Under the pieces are notes generated by a model, which was not told where the DNA came from, made no database searches, and saw nothing but the letters and a program-made list of their open reading frames with translations. A stretch of DNA of 64,000 bases from positions 3,658,001-3,722,000 of the forward strand of contig NZ_CP046171.1 in assembly GCF_011801125.1 (NCBI RefSeq), given 5' to 3'. The DNA is from Nocardia brasiliensis (GTDB taxonomy: Bacteria > Actinomycetota > Actinomycetes > Mycobacteriales > Mycobacteriaceae). Within the stretch, counting starts at the first letter, position 1. Every line of letters starts with the position of its first letter. Both the position numbers and the translations under genes were made by a program. Positions 41,634-50,919 of the stretch are shown piece after piece.

Positions 41634-42662
41634 ATGAGCGAACGAATGACGCACGCAACCCTACCCATCTGCACCCGCACCATCACCGGACCGTCCGCGT
41701 GGCGCAGCAGCGACTACACCGATCCCGATCAATGGACCACCCCGCTGACCACCGACGACGTCGGCGAATTGTTCGCCGCGCTGCAGCACTGCCGGCGTAC
41801 CGGCAAAGAACTCGGTGAGATCACCCGTGCGGACTTTCCGCTCGACGGGCTGGCGCGCAAGCTCGCCGCGGTATCGGAGACCCTCGTCTCCGGACGGGGG
41901 TTCGCCGTGCTCAGCGGCTTTCCCATCACGGCCGATATCCCGCGCTCCGACATCGAACTCATGTATTGGGGTGTCGGCGCGCACCTGGGGCCGGCCGTGA
42001 CGCAGAACGCCCGTGGCGACCTGCTGGTGCCGGTCAAGAACTACGGCAACGGCGGTCTGCTGAACGCGGCCACCCGCGGCTATCAGACCAACGAGGCGTT
42101 GCCGTTCCACACCGACAGCTCCGACATCGTCGGGCTGCTCTGTCTGCATTCGGCGGGCGAGGGCGGCTACAGCAGCCTCACCAGTTCGGTGACCATCCAC
42201 AACGACCTGCTGCGCGAGCATCGGGAACTGCTCGGCCTGTACTACGCCGGTTTCTATTACGACCGGCGCGACGAAGAGGTCGACGGTGAGCGGCCGTACT
42301 ACCGCAACTCCGTGTACGCCTGGCACGAGGGCAGGCTCAGTTGCCGCTACTACCTGCGGCAGTTCGTCGAGTCCGCGCACGAGCGCTTCGATTTGGACCT
42401 TTCCCCGGTGGAGCGGTACGCCCTGGACACGTTCGAGGCCATCGCAGCCCGCCCGGAGAACAAGATCACCATGCGGATTCGCCCCGGCGATATCCAGTTC
42501 CTCAACAACAACGTGGTCGTGCACGCCCGCACCGCGTTCATCGACACCGACCAGATCGCCCGTGAGCTACTGCGGCTCTGGCTCAATCCGTTCGATGCGC
42601 CGACGCCGCCGCCTGGGCACGCGGCGTTCCGTGAAGGTATGCCACTGAAACAAATTCGCTGA
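41634..42662 (+). CDS. TauD/clavaminate synthase-like Fe(II)/2-oxoglutarate oxygenase
   Basis: A 342-residue jelly-roll oxygenase. FHTDSSDIVGLLCL carries the HxD iron ligands, NNVVVHARTAF holds the distal His, and RELLRLWLN has the Arg that binds the 2-oxoglutarate carboxylate. Full metal and cosubstrate sites argue for activity: hydroxylation, desaturation or ring formation of a pathway intermediate. It belongs to the clavaminate synthase/TfdA-like branch by length and motif spacing. An alternative ATG at 41646 would shorten it by four residues. It is the last gene of the NTF2-halogenase-TTC38 operon. Confidence 0.88.
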   Translation: MSERMTHATLPICTRTITGPSAWRSSDYTDPDQWTTPLTTDDVGELFAALQHCRRTGKELGEITRADFPLDGLARKLAAVSETLVSGRGFAVLSGFPITADIPRSDIELMYWGVGAHLGPAVTQNARGDLLVPVKNYGNGGLLNAATRGYQTNEALPFHTDSSDIVGLLCLHSAGEGGYSSLTSSVTIHNDLLREHRELLGLYYAGFYYDRRDEEVDGERPYYRNSVYAWHEGRLSCRYYLRQFVESAHERFDLDLSPVERYALDTFEAIAARPENKITMRIRPGDIQFLNNNVVVHARTAFIDTDQIARELLRLWLNPFDAPTPPPGHAAFREGMPLKQIR

Positions 42663-42770
42663 TCGGGGATATCGTGTCATGGGTGTCTGGCTCGATCGGC
42701 GTCGAAACGAGGTCAGGAGTGCTGAATTGCAGTCTCGGATAATGACGGATCACACCCTCGGGGGCGTCCG

Positions 42771-44333
42771 TTGAGGCGCGCTCGTCCGGTCGCCGTGGTC
42801 GCGCTGGCCTTCGCGGTCTGGTTGACGAGCGTGGCCTGCGGTACCGGCGGCGACGTGCCCGACGGGGCCGACTCGAGCAAGGCGACCCAGTCCGCGACAC
42901 CGCCCGACGACCAGCTGAACCTCGATGCGACGGCGAACGTCCGCTTCGCGCTGGAGCCGGTCAGTCTGAACACCTTCACCACCGCGGGAGTCGCGCTCGA
43001 TCAGGCCTTGCTCGACAACGTCTACCAGGGCCTGGTCACGGTGGACGCCGACGCGCAGGACAAGATAGTGCCCGGCCTGGCGACCTCGTGGGAGCAGTCG
43101 CCGGACGGGTTGAGCTACACCTTCCACCTCGTCCAGAACGCGAAGTTTCACGACGGTTCACCGCTGAGCTCCGCCGATGTGGTGTGGTCGTTGCAGCAGC
43201 AGATCGCGCCGGGCTCCAAGTCGCTGCGCGCGGCCGACCTCGCCTCGATCGCGGCGGTGACGGCGGCGGACCCGGCCACCGTGACAATCCAGCTGAAACA
43301 GCGCGATACCAACCTGCTGTGGAACCTGACCCAGCGCGGCGGCATCGTCTACAAGGCGGGCACCGACTTCGCCGCGCTCGACGGCGCGGAGAACGGGTCG
43401 GGGCCGTTCCGGCTGGCGCAGTGGAATCGCGGCTCGACCCTCACCCTCGCCCGCTGGGACGACTACTGGGGGCCGAAGCCCAAGGTCGCGAAGGTGGTGT
43501 TCCACTACATCATCGACGCCAACACCGCGAACAACGCCGAACTGACCGGACAGATCGACGTGCAGACCGCGACGGATCCCACACTGCTGCAACCGTTCAC
43601 CGGTGCCGGTGACAAGTTCAGCGTGCTGCGCGGCACCAGCACCGACGAATACACCCTGGCCTTCAACGAAGCCAATCCGGTCTTGGCGAATCCCGATGTG
43701 CGCCACGCTATTCGGCAGGCGCTGGACAAGAAGGCGATCATCAAGGCGGTGGGCGCCGGTATCCAGATCGGCAGCCCCGTGCCGCCGCAGGATCCCTGGT
43801 ACGAGGACCTGACCTCGCTCGACGAATACAACCCCGAGAACGCGAAGAAGCTGCTGGAGAAGGCCGGCTACGGCAACGGCCTCACCCTCTCGGTGGAGTA
43901 TCCGAACCACTACGTCACGGCGCTGAGCGACATTCTGGTCTCCAACCTCAAGGACGTCGGCATCACGCTCAACGTTCGGGTGGTCGAGTTCCAGACCTGG
44001 CTGTCGAAGGTGTACAAGAACCACGATTACGAACTGAGCGTGGTCAATCACGCCGAGGCGCGCGACGTCGGCAACTACGCGCGCGCCGACTACTACTTCG
44101 GCTACGACAACAAACAGGTACAGCAGTGGTATCAGGAGGCGCGTACCGCGGACAGCGAAGACGCGCGTAATGCGCTGCTGCGCAAGATGACCCGGCAGAT
44201 CGCCGAGGACGCGCCGTGTGACTGGCTGTTCCTCGTCGAGCTGAACACGGTGGTGCGCAAGGGGGTTTACGGTGTGCCGCAGCACGAGACCAATAACCGG
44301 TTCCCGCTGACCGAGCTGGCGGTCGCCAAGTGA
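42771..44333 (+). CDS. Peptide ABC transporter substrate-binding lipoprotein
   Basis: A 520-residue SBP_bac_5-family protein. The signal peptide ends in a lipobox (VWLTSVAC, Cys at about 24), so the protein is anchored outside the membrane. Family blocks include PGLATSWEQSPDGLSYTFHL, AKFHDGSPLSSADVVWSLQQ and FNEANPVLANPDVRHAIRQA. It starts with TTG after GGGGG. Four further genes encode two permeases and two ATPases, a complete DppABCDF-like importer of oligopeptides or related ligands. Substrate is undetermined. Its place between two biosynthetic regions may be chance or may serve precursor uptake. Confidence 0.88.
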   Translation: MRRARPVAVVALAFAVWLTSVACGTGGDVPDGADSSKATQSATPPDDQLNLDATANVRFALEPVSLNTFTTAGVALDQALLDNVYQGLVTVDADAQDKIVPGLATSWEQSPDGLSYTFHLVQNAKFHDGSPLSSADVVWSLQQQIAPGSKSLRAADLASIAAVTAADPATVTIQLKQRDTNLLWNLTQRGGIVYKAGTDFAALDGAENGSGPFRLAQWNRGSTLTLARWDDYWGPKPKVAKVVFHYIIDANTANNAELTGQIDVQTATDPTLLQPFTGAGDKFSVLRGTSTDEYTLAFNEANPVLANPDVRHAIRQALDKKAIIKAVGAGIQIGSPVPPQDPWYEDLTSLDEYNPENAKKLLEKAGYGNGLTLSVEYPNHYVTALSDILVSNLKDVGITLNVRVVEFQTWLSKVYKNHDYELSVVNHAEARDVGNYARADYYFGYDNKQVQQWYQEARTADSEDARNALLRKMTRQIAEDAPCDWLFLVELNTVVRKGVYGVPQHETNNRFPLTELAVAK

Positions 44334-44343
44334 CGGAGGCCTT

Positions 44344-45294
44344 TTGCTCTGGTATGTGATCCAGCGAGTCGGGCTGCTCCTGGTGTCCCTCGCGGTGGCC
44401 AGCGTGCTCGTCTTCGGCCTGCTGCGGTTGCTGCCCGGCGATGTCGCGGCCACCGTCGCGGGCCTGCAGGCGACACCGGAGCAGATCGCCGCCATCCGCA
44501 CCGATCTCGGACTGGATCGCTCGCTGCCGGAGCAGTACCTGTCCTGGATCGGCGGCGTCTTCCACGGCGACTTCGGTCACTCCCAGCTCAACGGGACCTC
44601 GGTGGGGGCGGAACTGCGGCAGAAGCTGGCCGTCACCGGCCCGCTCATCGCCGGATCGCTGGTGATCGCCCTGGGTTTGGCGGTGCCGCTGGGGACGTGG
44701 GCCGCGATCCGGCATCGCAGCAGGACCGGCGAGGCGGCGAACGCGCTGTCCCAGCTCGGCATCGCGGTGCCGGGGCTGTGGCTGGCGATGCTGCTCATCC
44801 TGGTGTTCGCGGTGGAACTGAAAATACTGCCGGCGCAGGGGTTTCCGGCGGATCGCTGGGCGGAGCCGGGTGAGGCGATGCGCAGCCTGATCCTGCCGTG
44901 CGTGACCCTCGGTCTCTCCGAGGGCGCGGTGCTGTTCCGGTTCGTGCGCTCGGCGATCCTCGGGGTGCTGTATTCGGAGTATCTGCGGACCGCGCGAGCC
45001 AAGGGGCTGACCCGGACACAGGCGTTGGTGCGGCACGGTTTTCGCAACGCGGCGCCGCCGGTGGTGTCCATCCTCGGGTTGCAGTTCGCGGTGCTGATCG
45101 TGGGCGCGGTGGTGATCGAGCGGGTGTTCACCCTGCCCGGCGTCGGCAGCATGCTGCTGTCCGATGTCGCGAACCGCGACCTGGTCAAAGTGCAGGGCGA
45201 GGTGCTGCTGATCGTCAGTGCGGTGCTGGTGATCGGCTTCGCCGTCGACATCGTGCACCGCCTCATCGACCCGCGGGTGGAGGCCACACTGTGA
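44344..45294 (+). CDS. Peptide ABC transporter permease (DppB-like)
   Basis: A 316-residue membrane protein with six helices. It begins with the typical WYVIQRVGLLLVSLAVASVLVF helix and carries the EAA-type coupling loop (EYLRTARAKGLTRTQALVRHGFRNA) before VIVGAVVIERVFTLPGVG, both standard for DppB/OppB. The start is a TTG at 44344 with GGAGG eight bases upstream. The stop overlaps the GTG of the second permease. Confidence 0.92.
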   Translation: MLWYVIQRVGLLLVSLAVASVLVFGLLRLLPGDVAATVAGLQATPEQIAAIRTDLGLDRSLPEQYLSWIGGVFHGDFGHSQLNGTSVGAELRQKLAVTGPLIAGSLVIALGLAVPLGTWAAIRHRSRTGEAANALSQLGIAVPGLWLAMLLILVFAVELKILPAQGFPADRWAEPGEAMRSLILPCVTLGLSEGAVLFRFVRSAILGVLYSEYLRTARAKGLTRTQALVRHGFRNAAPPVVSILGLQFAVLIVGAVVIERVFTLPGVGSMLLSDVANRDLVKVQGEVLLIVSAVLVIGFAVDIVHRLIDPRVEATL

Positions 45295-46187
45295 TTCGAG
45301 CCGTGCAGCGACCCAAGTGGCGGCGCAGGCGTCGCGCCGTGCAGGTCGTGCTGGCCGCCCTGATCCGAAAGCCCAGTGGCGCTTTCGGGTTGGTGATGGT
45401 CGGCACCCTGATCGGCGCGAGCCTGGTGTCGCTGTGGTGGACGCCTTACGACCCGCAGGCCACCGATACGAGCCGAGCGTGGTTGCTGCCGTTGCGCGAG
45501 GGCCATCTGCTCGGCACCGACCGGGTCGGCCACGATGTGTTCAGTCAGGTGCTGGCCGGTGCGTGGCAGACGCTCGCGGTGGCGCTGGTGGTCGCGGCGA
45601 TCGCGGGCACGCTCGGGCTGACGCTGGCCATGGCCGCGCAATTGTTCCCGCACCCGGTCGGCTCGGTGGTGGTGCAGCTGATCGACATCATGATCGCGTT
45701 CCCCGCCCTATTGCTGGCGATGGTGCTGGCGGCGGTCTACGGCGGGTCGATGCTGACGGTGGCGGTGGCCATCGGGATCAGCTCCGGCGTGGCGGTCGCC
45801 AGAGTGGCGCGTGCCGAGGTGGCGCGCGTGCTGACCAGCGATTTCGTGCTCGCGGCGCGGGCCGCCGGTGCGTCGACGGGCCGCGTCGTGGTCAAACACC
45901 TGCTGCCCGCCATCGCGCCCACCCTGATCGTGCAGCTGTCCTGGGTGATGGCGCTGGCCGTGCTCGCCGAGGCGGCACTGACCTACCTCGGCTACGGCAG
46001 TTCGCCCTCGGCACCGTCCTGGGGCGGCATCCTGCGCGCGCAGCAGGACTACATCAAGGTGCGGCCGCTGCTGGTGGTGTGGCCGGGCCTGGCGGTCGCG
46101 CTGACGGTGCTCGGGTTCAATCTGCTCGGTGACGCGCTGCGCAGCGTCACCGATCCCCGGCTGCGCAAAGGAGTGCCGACCCGATGA
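45291..46187 (+). CDS. Peptide ABC transporter permease (DppC-like)
   Basis: A 298-residue permease. The N-terminal basic stretch (RPKWRRRRRAVQ) is cytoplasmic, followed by the HLLGTDRVGHDVFSQVLAGA block diagnostic of DppC/OppC and the coupling loop DFVLAARAAGASTGRVVVKHLLP. It starts with GTG overlapping the DppB-like stop (GTGA) and ends overlapping the first ATPase gene (ATGA). It forms the heteromeric channel with the preceding permease. Confidence 0.92.
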   Translation: MIRAVQRPKWRRRRRAVQVVLAALIRKPSGAFGLVMVGTLIGASLVSLWWTPYDPQATDTSRAWLLPLREGHLLGTDRVGHDVFSQVLAGAWQTLAVALVVAAIAGTLGLTLAMAAQLFPHPVGSVVVQLIDIMIAFPALLLAMVLAAVYGGSMLTVAVAIGISSGVAVARVARAEVARVLTSDFVLAARAAGASTGRVVVKHLLPAIAPTLIVQLSWVMALAVLAEAALTYLGYGSSPSAPSWGGILRAQQDYIKVRPLLVVWPGLAVALTVLGFNLLGDALRSVTDPRLRKGVPTR

Positions 46188-47011
46188 CACTGCTGAAGGT
46201 GACCGGGCTGACCGTCGAGATCGGCGATCGGGTCCTGCTCGACGCGGTCGACTTCGAGGTGGCGGCGGGCGGCCGGCTCGGTCTGATCGGCGTCTCCGGA
46301 TCGGGGAAATCCCTACTCGCCCTGGCGATCATGGGATTGCTGCCGGAGGAGGCACGGGTGCGCGGCAGCATCACCCTCGACGGGATGGAGCTGCTCGGGC
46401 GGGCCGACCGCGAGCTGTCGAAGATCCGGGGCCGCCGGATGGCGATGGTGTTCCAGGAACCGCTGTCCGCGCTGAATCCGTTGATGCGCGTCGGCAAGCA
46501 GATCGCCGAACCGCTGCGGCTGCACCGGCAGATGGGCAGGCGCGCCGCCGACGCCGCGACCATCGAACTGGCGGCCCGGGTCGGCTTGCCGGACCCGGCG
46601 CACATCATGCGCGCCTTTCCCCATCAGCTCTCCGGCGGTCAGCGACAGCGCGTCGGCATCGCGATGGCGCTGGCGGCCCGGCCCGCCCTGTTGATCGCCG
46701 ACGAGCCGACGACGGCCCTCGACGTCACGGTGCAGGCCGAAATCTTGGCGCTGCTCGAGGATTTGGTGTCGGAGGAGGGGACGGCGCTGCTGTTCATCAC
46801 GCACGATCTGGCGGTACTGGCGCAGGTGACGCAGCGGGTGCTGGTCATGGGGGAGGGACGGGTGCTGGCGGACGGAGACCTGGCGCAGACTCTGCGACAG
46901 TCGCAACATCCTTACCTGCGAACGCTATTGACGCAGGCGCGCGCATCGTCGTTCCGTCGGGACCCGGCGCGCTCGGGCGCCTGCGGTGGGCCTGCGGAGG
47001 TGGTGTCGTGA
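46184..47011 (+). CDS. Peptide ABC transporter ATPase (DppD-like)
   Basis: A 275-residue ATPase. Walker A is GVSGSGKS, the Q-loop region is MVFQEPLSALNP, the ABC signature is LSGGQRQRV, Walker B is LLIADEPTTALDV and the switch His is in FITHDLAVLA. The C-terminal extension typical of oligopeptide-family ATPases is short, and I see no cysteine cluster for the iron-sulfur site found in some DppD proteins. It overlaps the next ATPase gene by one base (TGATG). Confidence 0.92.
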   Translation: MTLLKVTGLTVEIGDRVLLDAVDFEVAAGGRLGLIGVSGSGKSLLALAIMGLLPEEARVRGSITLDGMELLGRADRELSKIRGRRMAMVFQEPLSALNPLMRVGKQIAEPLRLHRQMGRRAADAATIELAARVGLPDPAHIMRAFPHQLSGGQRQRVGIAMALAARPALLIADEPTTALDVTVQAEILALLEDLVSEEGTALLFITHDLAVLAQVTQRVLVMGEGRVLADGDLAQTLRQSQHPYLRTLLTQARASSFRRDPARSGACGGPAEVVS

Positions 47012-47781
47012 TGCTGCTGGAGGCCACGGACTTGAGCCGGTCGTTCCGGTTGCCGCGCACCAGTCCGCTGCGCCGCGCGCCGCGGCGGCACGCGGTGCGT
47101 TCGGTGAGCCTGTCGCTGGCCGAGGGCAGCCACCTGGGGATCGTCGGCGAATCCGGTTCCGGGAAGTCGACCTTGCTGCGCTTGCTGCTCGCCCTCGATC
47201 GTCCCGACGCGGGCGAGGTGCGGTACCAGGGCAAACCGGTACGCGGCCGCGACCTGGCCTGGTTTCGCCGGGAAGTCCAAGTGGTGCTGCAGGATCCGCT
47301 GAGTTCGCTGGACCCGCGCATGATCGTCGGCGACTCGATCGCCGAACCGCTGGAATGCCTGCGCATTCCGGGCAACCACGACTATCGGGTCGCGGAACTG
47401 CTCGTCGCGGTGGGCCTGGAACCCGATGCCGCGGCCCGCTATCCGCACGAGTTCTCCGGCGGTCAACGCCAGCGCATCGCGATCGCGCGCGCCTTGGCCC
47501 CCAACCCGAAGGTGCTCGTCGGCGACGAACCGTTCTCCGCCCTGGACGCCCCCACCCGCGCCCAGATCATCGAACTATTGCGTGATCTGGTCGAGCAATT
47601 CGGCCTCTCGCTGATCCTCGTGTCCCACGACGTCGGCGTCGTCCAGCAGCTGTGCGACCAACTGCTGGTTCTGAAGGACGGCGAGATCGTCGAGCGCGGT
47701 CTCGCGGACGAGGTGCTGGCGCACCCCGCGCACCCGTACACCCGGGCTCTCCTCGACGCCGTGCCCATGCTGCCGTTCTGA
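47011..47781 (+). CDS. Peptide ABC transporter ATPase (DppF-like)
   Basis: A 256-residue ATPase. Walker A is GESGSGKST, then VVLQDPLSSLDPRM, the signature FSGGQRQRI, Walker B VLVGDEPFSALDA and LVSHDVGVV. ATG 47011 shares its A with the preceding TGA; a GTG at 47008 is also possible. It completes the five-gene importer. Confidence 0.92.
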   Translation: MLLEATDLSRSFRLPRTSPLRRAPRRHAVRSVSLSLAEGSHLGIVGESGSGKSTLLRLLLALDRPDAGEVRYQGKPVRGRDLAWFRREVQVVLQDPLSSLDPRMIVGDSIAEPLECLRIPGNHDYRVAELLVAVGLEPDAAARYPHEFSGGQRQRIAIARALAPNPKVLVGDEPFSALDAPTRAQIIELLRDLVEQFGLSLILVSHDVGVVQQLCDQLLVLKDGEIVERGLADEVLAHPAHPYTRALLDAVPMLPF

Positions 47782-47803
47782 GCCGCCGCCGGTTCGGGGC
47801 GGG

Positions 47804-48232
47804 TCAGCGGGGGCCGTCGGGGTGCGCGAGATCGTATGCGCGGGCGAGCTTCTGCGGGACGACCAGGCGCCAGGCATCCACCACCAGCTCGCGGGCCTCG
47901 CGGGGGTCCAGCGCGGCGAGGTCAGCGTGGACCCAGTTGAAGCGCATGTCCGAGCTCGACGGGAGCTGGAATTTGTGCGGTTCGCTCGCGACGAGCGCCG
48001 CGCGCTCCTCCTTCGGGAAGCCGAAGCCCATCACCGTCTCGTCGAGCGAGAACGCCACGTAGACGATCTGCTTGACGCGGAACTTCAGCCTGCCGCGCAC
48101 GTAGACCTGGTACGAGCGTTCCAACTCGTTCCCCAGCGCGCTGACGTCCTCGATCACCGCCACGGCCGGTCGCCTTCGCTCCGGCCCGAAGCCGTCATCG
48201 GGAGTCCATTGCCGCGTATCGGCGTTCGCCAT
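47804..48232 (-). CDS. MmcQ/YjbR-family protein
   Basis: A 142-residue protein with the YjbR/MmcQ fold: ELERSYQVYVRGRLKFRVKQIVYVAF (CyaY-like strands), then ETVMGFGFPKEERAAL and NWVHADLAALDPREARELVVDAWRLVVPQ. Such proteins have been labelled DNA-binding, but their role is unknown. The ATG at 48232 gives a compact family-like N-terminus; an ATG at 48268 would add 12 basic residues. It lies between the importer and the P450 operon and is probably unrelated to either. Confidence 0.78.
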   Translation of the reverse strand: MANADTRQWTPDDGFGPERRRPAVAVIEDVSALGNELERSYQVYVRGRLKFRVKQIVYVAFSLDETVMGFGFPKEERAALVASEPHKFQLPSSSDMRFNWVHADLAALDPREARELVVDAWRLVVPQKLARAYDLAHPDGPR

Positions 48233-48386
48233 GGCAGCGGTTCGCTCATGTCTTCGCTCCAGTCTCACGACCCCTGTGCAGATACCGACGAGAAACCGGC
48301 CCGGAATTCATCGGCGCCGCCGAGATCAGCCGGCGTGTGCGCGATGTCGCCGACTGGCGCACGCGGCGACCCAGGAAATCGACTCG

Positions 48387-49700
48387 CTATCTGTCGGTGA
48401 CCGGGGTCAGGATCAGGCGGGCACCGCGGGCGGGGACGTTGGTGATGTTGCGGACGCGGCCGGGTTCGGGGGTGCCGGGGAGTTCGAGGCGGTAGCGGCT
48501 GAGCACGGTGCGGAGCACGACCGCGCCCTCCATGAGGGCGAATCCCGCGCCGAGGCACCGGCGCACCCCGCCGCCGAACGGCAGCCAGGTCTGGGGCGTC
48601 ACGTCGCCGTCGAGGAAGCGTTCCGGACGGAATCGCGCCGGCTCAGCGTGATTGGCGGGGTTCTGGTGGGCGAGGGCGATCGAGGTGGAGACGCGGGTGC
48701 CGCGGGGGAGGGCGACGCCGCCGATGGTCAGGTCGCGGGTGAGCTGGCGTTGCACGCGCCCGATCACCATGCGGTGGCGCAGTGCCTCTTTCATCACTGC
48801 TTCGAGGTATTTATCGTCGCCGTCGCGGGCGGCCTGGCGGGCGCGGTCCTGCACCTCGGGCGCGGCAGCCAGTTCGTGGCAGGCCCAGGACAGCGCGGAC
48901 GCGGTGGTCTCGTGCCCGGCGAGCAGCAGCGTGACGAGCTGATCGCGCAGTTCGGCGTCGCTGAGCGGTTCGGTCGAGGGATCGTCACCGGAGCCGACCG
49001 CGAGCAGCCGGGACAGCACATCGGCGTACTGGTCGATGTCGGGATGGCTACGGCGGCGGGCGATCTCGGCGTAGAGCAGCTCATCGATCGCGGTGAGCGT
49101 GTCGGCGAACCGGCGCCACGGCCCGAAACGGCGCAGCCACGGCCATTTCCAGCCGAGCAGCACGACGGGGCTGACCGCGGTGATGCGGCGCAGCTGCGGC
49201 GTCAATTCGGCTCTGCGCTGTTCGTCGGCGACGCCGAACACCACCTGGGTGATCACGTCCAGCGTCAGATCCTCCATGCGCGCGAGGATGCGCTCGGTGC
49301 CGGCGTCCCACCGCTCCACCTGGGTCTTGGTGATGTCCTCGACCAGGGCGCGGTAGCCGCTGAGAGCCGCGCCGGTGAACGCGGGCATGAGCAGCCTGCG
49401 CGCGCGGGCATGTTCGCGACCGTCGGTGAGCAGCACCGAATGCTCGCCCATGATCATCGCCAGTTCCCGATACGCCTCGCCGGCATGCAGATCCGCGGGC
49501 GCGGCGGCGAAGATCTCCTTGATGTGCTCGGCCCGGGAGAACACCACGATGCGGTCCGGGTAGGGCGGCAGCAGCCGCACGGTGAACACGTCGCCGAAGC
49601 GGCGGGCCTGCGCGGTGAGGAATTGCGCGTGCCGCTTGGTGTGCAGCACCGTCTGGAGTAGTCGAGGTAGTCGGGGTGCCGGTGGGTACGCGCCGGTCAT
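48387..49700 (-). CDS. Cytochrome P450 (first)
   Basis: A 437-residue P450 in the CYP110/CYP102-like style with an N-terminal PPAPRLPRLLQTVLH lead. The I-helix is LLAGHETTASAL (AGxET), the K-helix EALRHR (ExxR) and the heme loop PFGGGVRRCLGAGFA with the ligand C382. All three signatures are canonical, so it should be an active mono-oxygenase. It is the last gene of the arginine-type operon and starts in a four-base overlap with the MFS gene. The GGGVRRC form is frequent in P450s that hydroxylate fatty or polyketide chains, but the substrate is not predictable. Confidence 0.92.
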   Translation of the reverse strand: MTGAYPPAPRLPRLLQTVLHTKRHAQFLTAQARRFGDVFTVRLLPPYPDRIVVFSRAEHIKEIFAAAPADLHAGEAYRELAMIMGEHSVLLTDGREHARARRLLMPAFTGAALSGYRALVEDITKTQVERWDAGTERILARMEDLTLDVITQVVFGVADEQRRAELTPQLRRITAVSPVVLLGWKWPWLRRFGPWRRFADTLTAIDELLYAEIARRRSHPDIDQYADVLSRLLAVGSGDDPSTEPLSDAELRDQLVTLLLAGHETTASALSWACHELAAAPEVQDRARQAARDGDDKYLEAVMKEALRHRMVIGRVQRQLTRDLTIGGVALPRGTRVSTSIALAHQNPANHAEPARFRPERFLDGDVTPQTWLPFGGGVRRCLGAGFALMEGAVVLRTVLSRYRLELPGTPEPGRVRNITNVPARGARLILTPVTDR

Positions 49701-50896
49701 CAGGTGGTCCTTTCCGCCGAGTCGGGCTGAGGCCGCCCCGCCGCGCCCGCGCGCCGCGCATAGCCCTCGATGACGACGAAGGCGACCGCGCTGAGCGCTG
49801 CGGCCGCGATCGGCAGGGCGAAGGGACTGAACAACGAGAGGGTGATGCCACCGGCGATGCTGCCGAGGGTGACGCCCAGATAGGTCGACGACGAGTTGAG
49901 GGCCAGCACCTGGGTCGCCGAGTCCGGCGCGGAATCGAGCAGCATGGTCTGCATGGCGGGTGCGTTCCAGTAGAGCGACAGCGACCACACGAGGGTCAGC
50001 AGCACGAGAACCGCCAGCGGGATGGGCGCGAACGCGGTGAGCACGGAGAAGATGACCATCGTGCCGAGGAACAGGCCGAAGCCGATGCGCAGCGCCGCCG
50101 ACGGCCCCTTCTTGTCCACGTAGATGCCGCCGGCGACCGAACCGACCAGACCGGCGACGCCGGCCACCGCGAAGAGCAGACCGCGTTGGCGCAGTGACGA
50201 ATTCGAGAAGTCGGCGGCGAACGGGCCGAAATAGGTGAACATCATCAGCGCGCCGCCGAGCAGAATGGTGTTGCCCAGCAGCACAGTCACCACCGGACGA
50301 CTGGACAACGCCGTGAGATGTGTTCGCGCCGACACCAATTCGCCGGGCTTGTTGAGGTGCGCCCGCACCCCGAACAGCAGCGCCGTCGACAGCACGCTCA
50401 ATCCGGCGAAGACGACGAAGTTGCCGCGCCAGCCGAACACGCTGGCGCACAGCGTGCCGAAGGGCACCCCCACCGCGAGTGCCCCGACGATGCCGGTGGA
50501 CACGATGCCGATGTAGGCACTGCGCTTCTCCGGCGGCGCCAGCATGGGGGCCAGCGCGAACATCGCGGGCAGGCACGCGGCGGCGGCGCCGGCGGCGAGG
50601 ATGCGCAGCACGATCAACTGCCAGAATGAATCGGCCAGGGCGGCCAGCAGATTCGCCACGATGAAGACCGCGGCCGCGCCGACGAAGACGCTGAACCTGC
50701 TGCGCCTGGCGGAGGCGAACGCGATCAGCGGCGCGCCGAGCACCAGTACCAGCGAATAGGTCGAAACGAGCTGTCCTGCCGCGGATTCCGAGATGCCGAG
50801 GTCGGCGGCCAGCTCGGGCAGTACCCCGGCGATCATGTAGTCGTCGGTGTAGAAGACGAACACGGCGAAGGTGATCGCGATCAACCAGAACGGCAT
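49700..50896 (-). CDS. MFS transporter, DHA1-type, probable exporter
   Basis: A 398-residue twelve-helix transporter. DDYMIAGVLPELAADLGISES in helix 1 and loop, RILAAGAAAACLPAMFALAP in helix 4-5, and GIVGALAVGVPFGTLC resemble the DHA1 drug:H+ antiporter group. It is encoded inside the biosynthetic operon between a dehydrogenase and a P450 gene, so export of the product and self-resistance are likely. ATG start 23 bases after the dehydrogenase stop; four-base overlap with the P450 gene. Confidence 0.88.
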   Translation of the reverse strand: MPFWLIAITFAVFVFYTDDYMIAGVLPELAADLGISESAAGQLVSTYSLVLVLGAPLIAFASARRSRFSVFVGAAAVFIVANLLAALADSFWQLIVLRILAAGAAAACLPAMFALAPMLAPPEKRSAYIGIVSTGIVGALAVGVPFGTLCASVFGWRGNFVVFAGLSVLSTALLFGVRAHLNKPGELVSARTHLTALSSRPVVTVLLGNTILLGGALMMFTYFGPFAADFSNSSLRQRGLLFAVAGVAGLVGSVAGGIYVDKKGPSAALRIGFGLFLGTMVIFSVLTAFAPIPLAVLVLLTLVWSLSLYWNAPAMQTMLLDSAPDSATQVLALNSSSTYLGVTLGSIAGGITLSLFSPFALPIAAAALSAVAFVVIEGYARRAGAAGRPQPDSAERTT

Positions 50897-50919
50897 CGGG
50901 CCTCCAATGGCACGGATGG

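Noticed and set aside
42771..47781. Treating the five-gene ABC system as the exporter of the biosynthetic product.
   Set aside because: It has a lipoprotein substrate-binding component and DppB/C permeases, so it is an importer.
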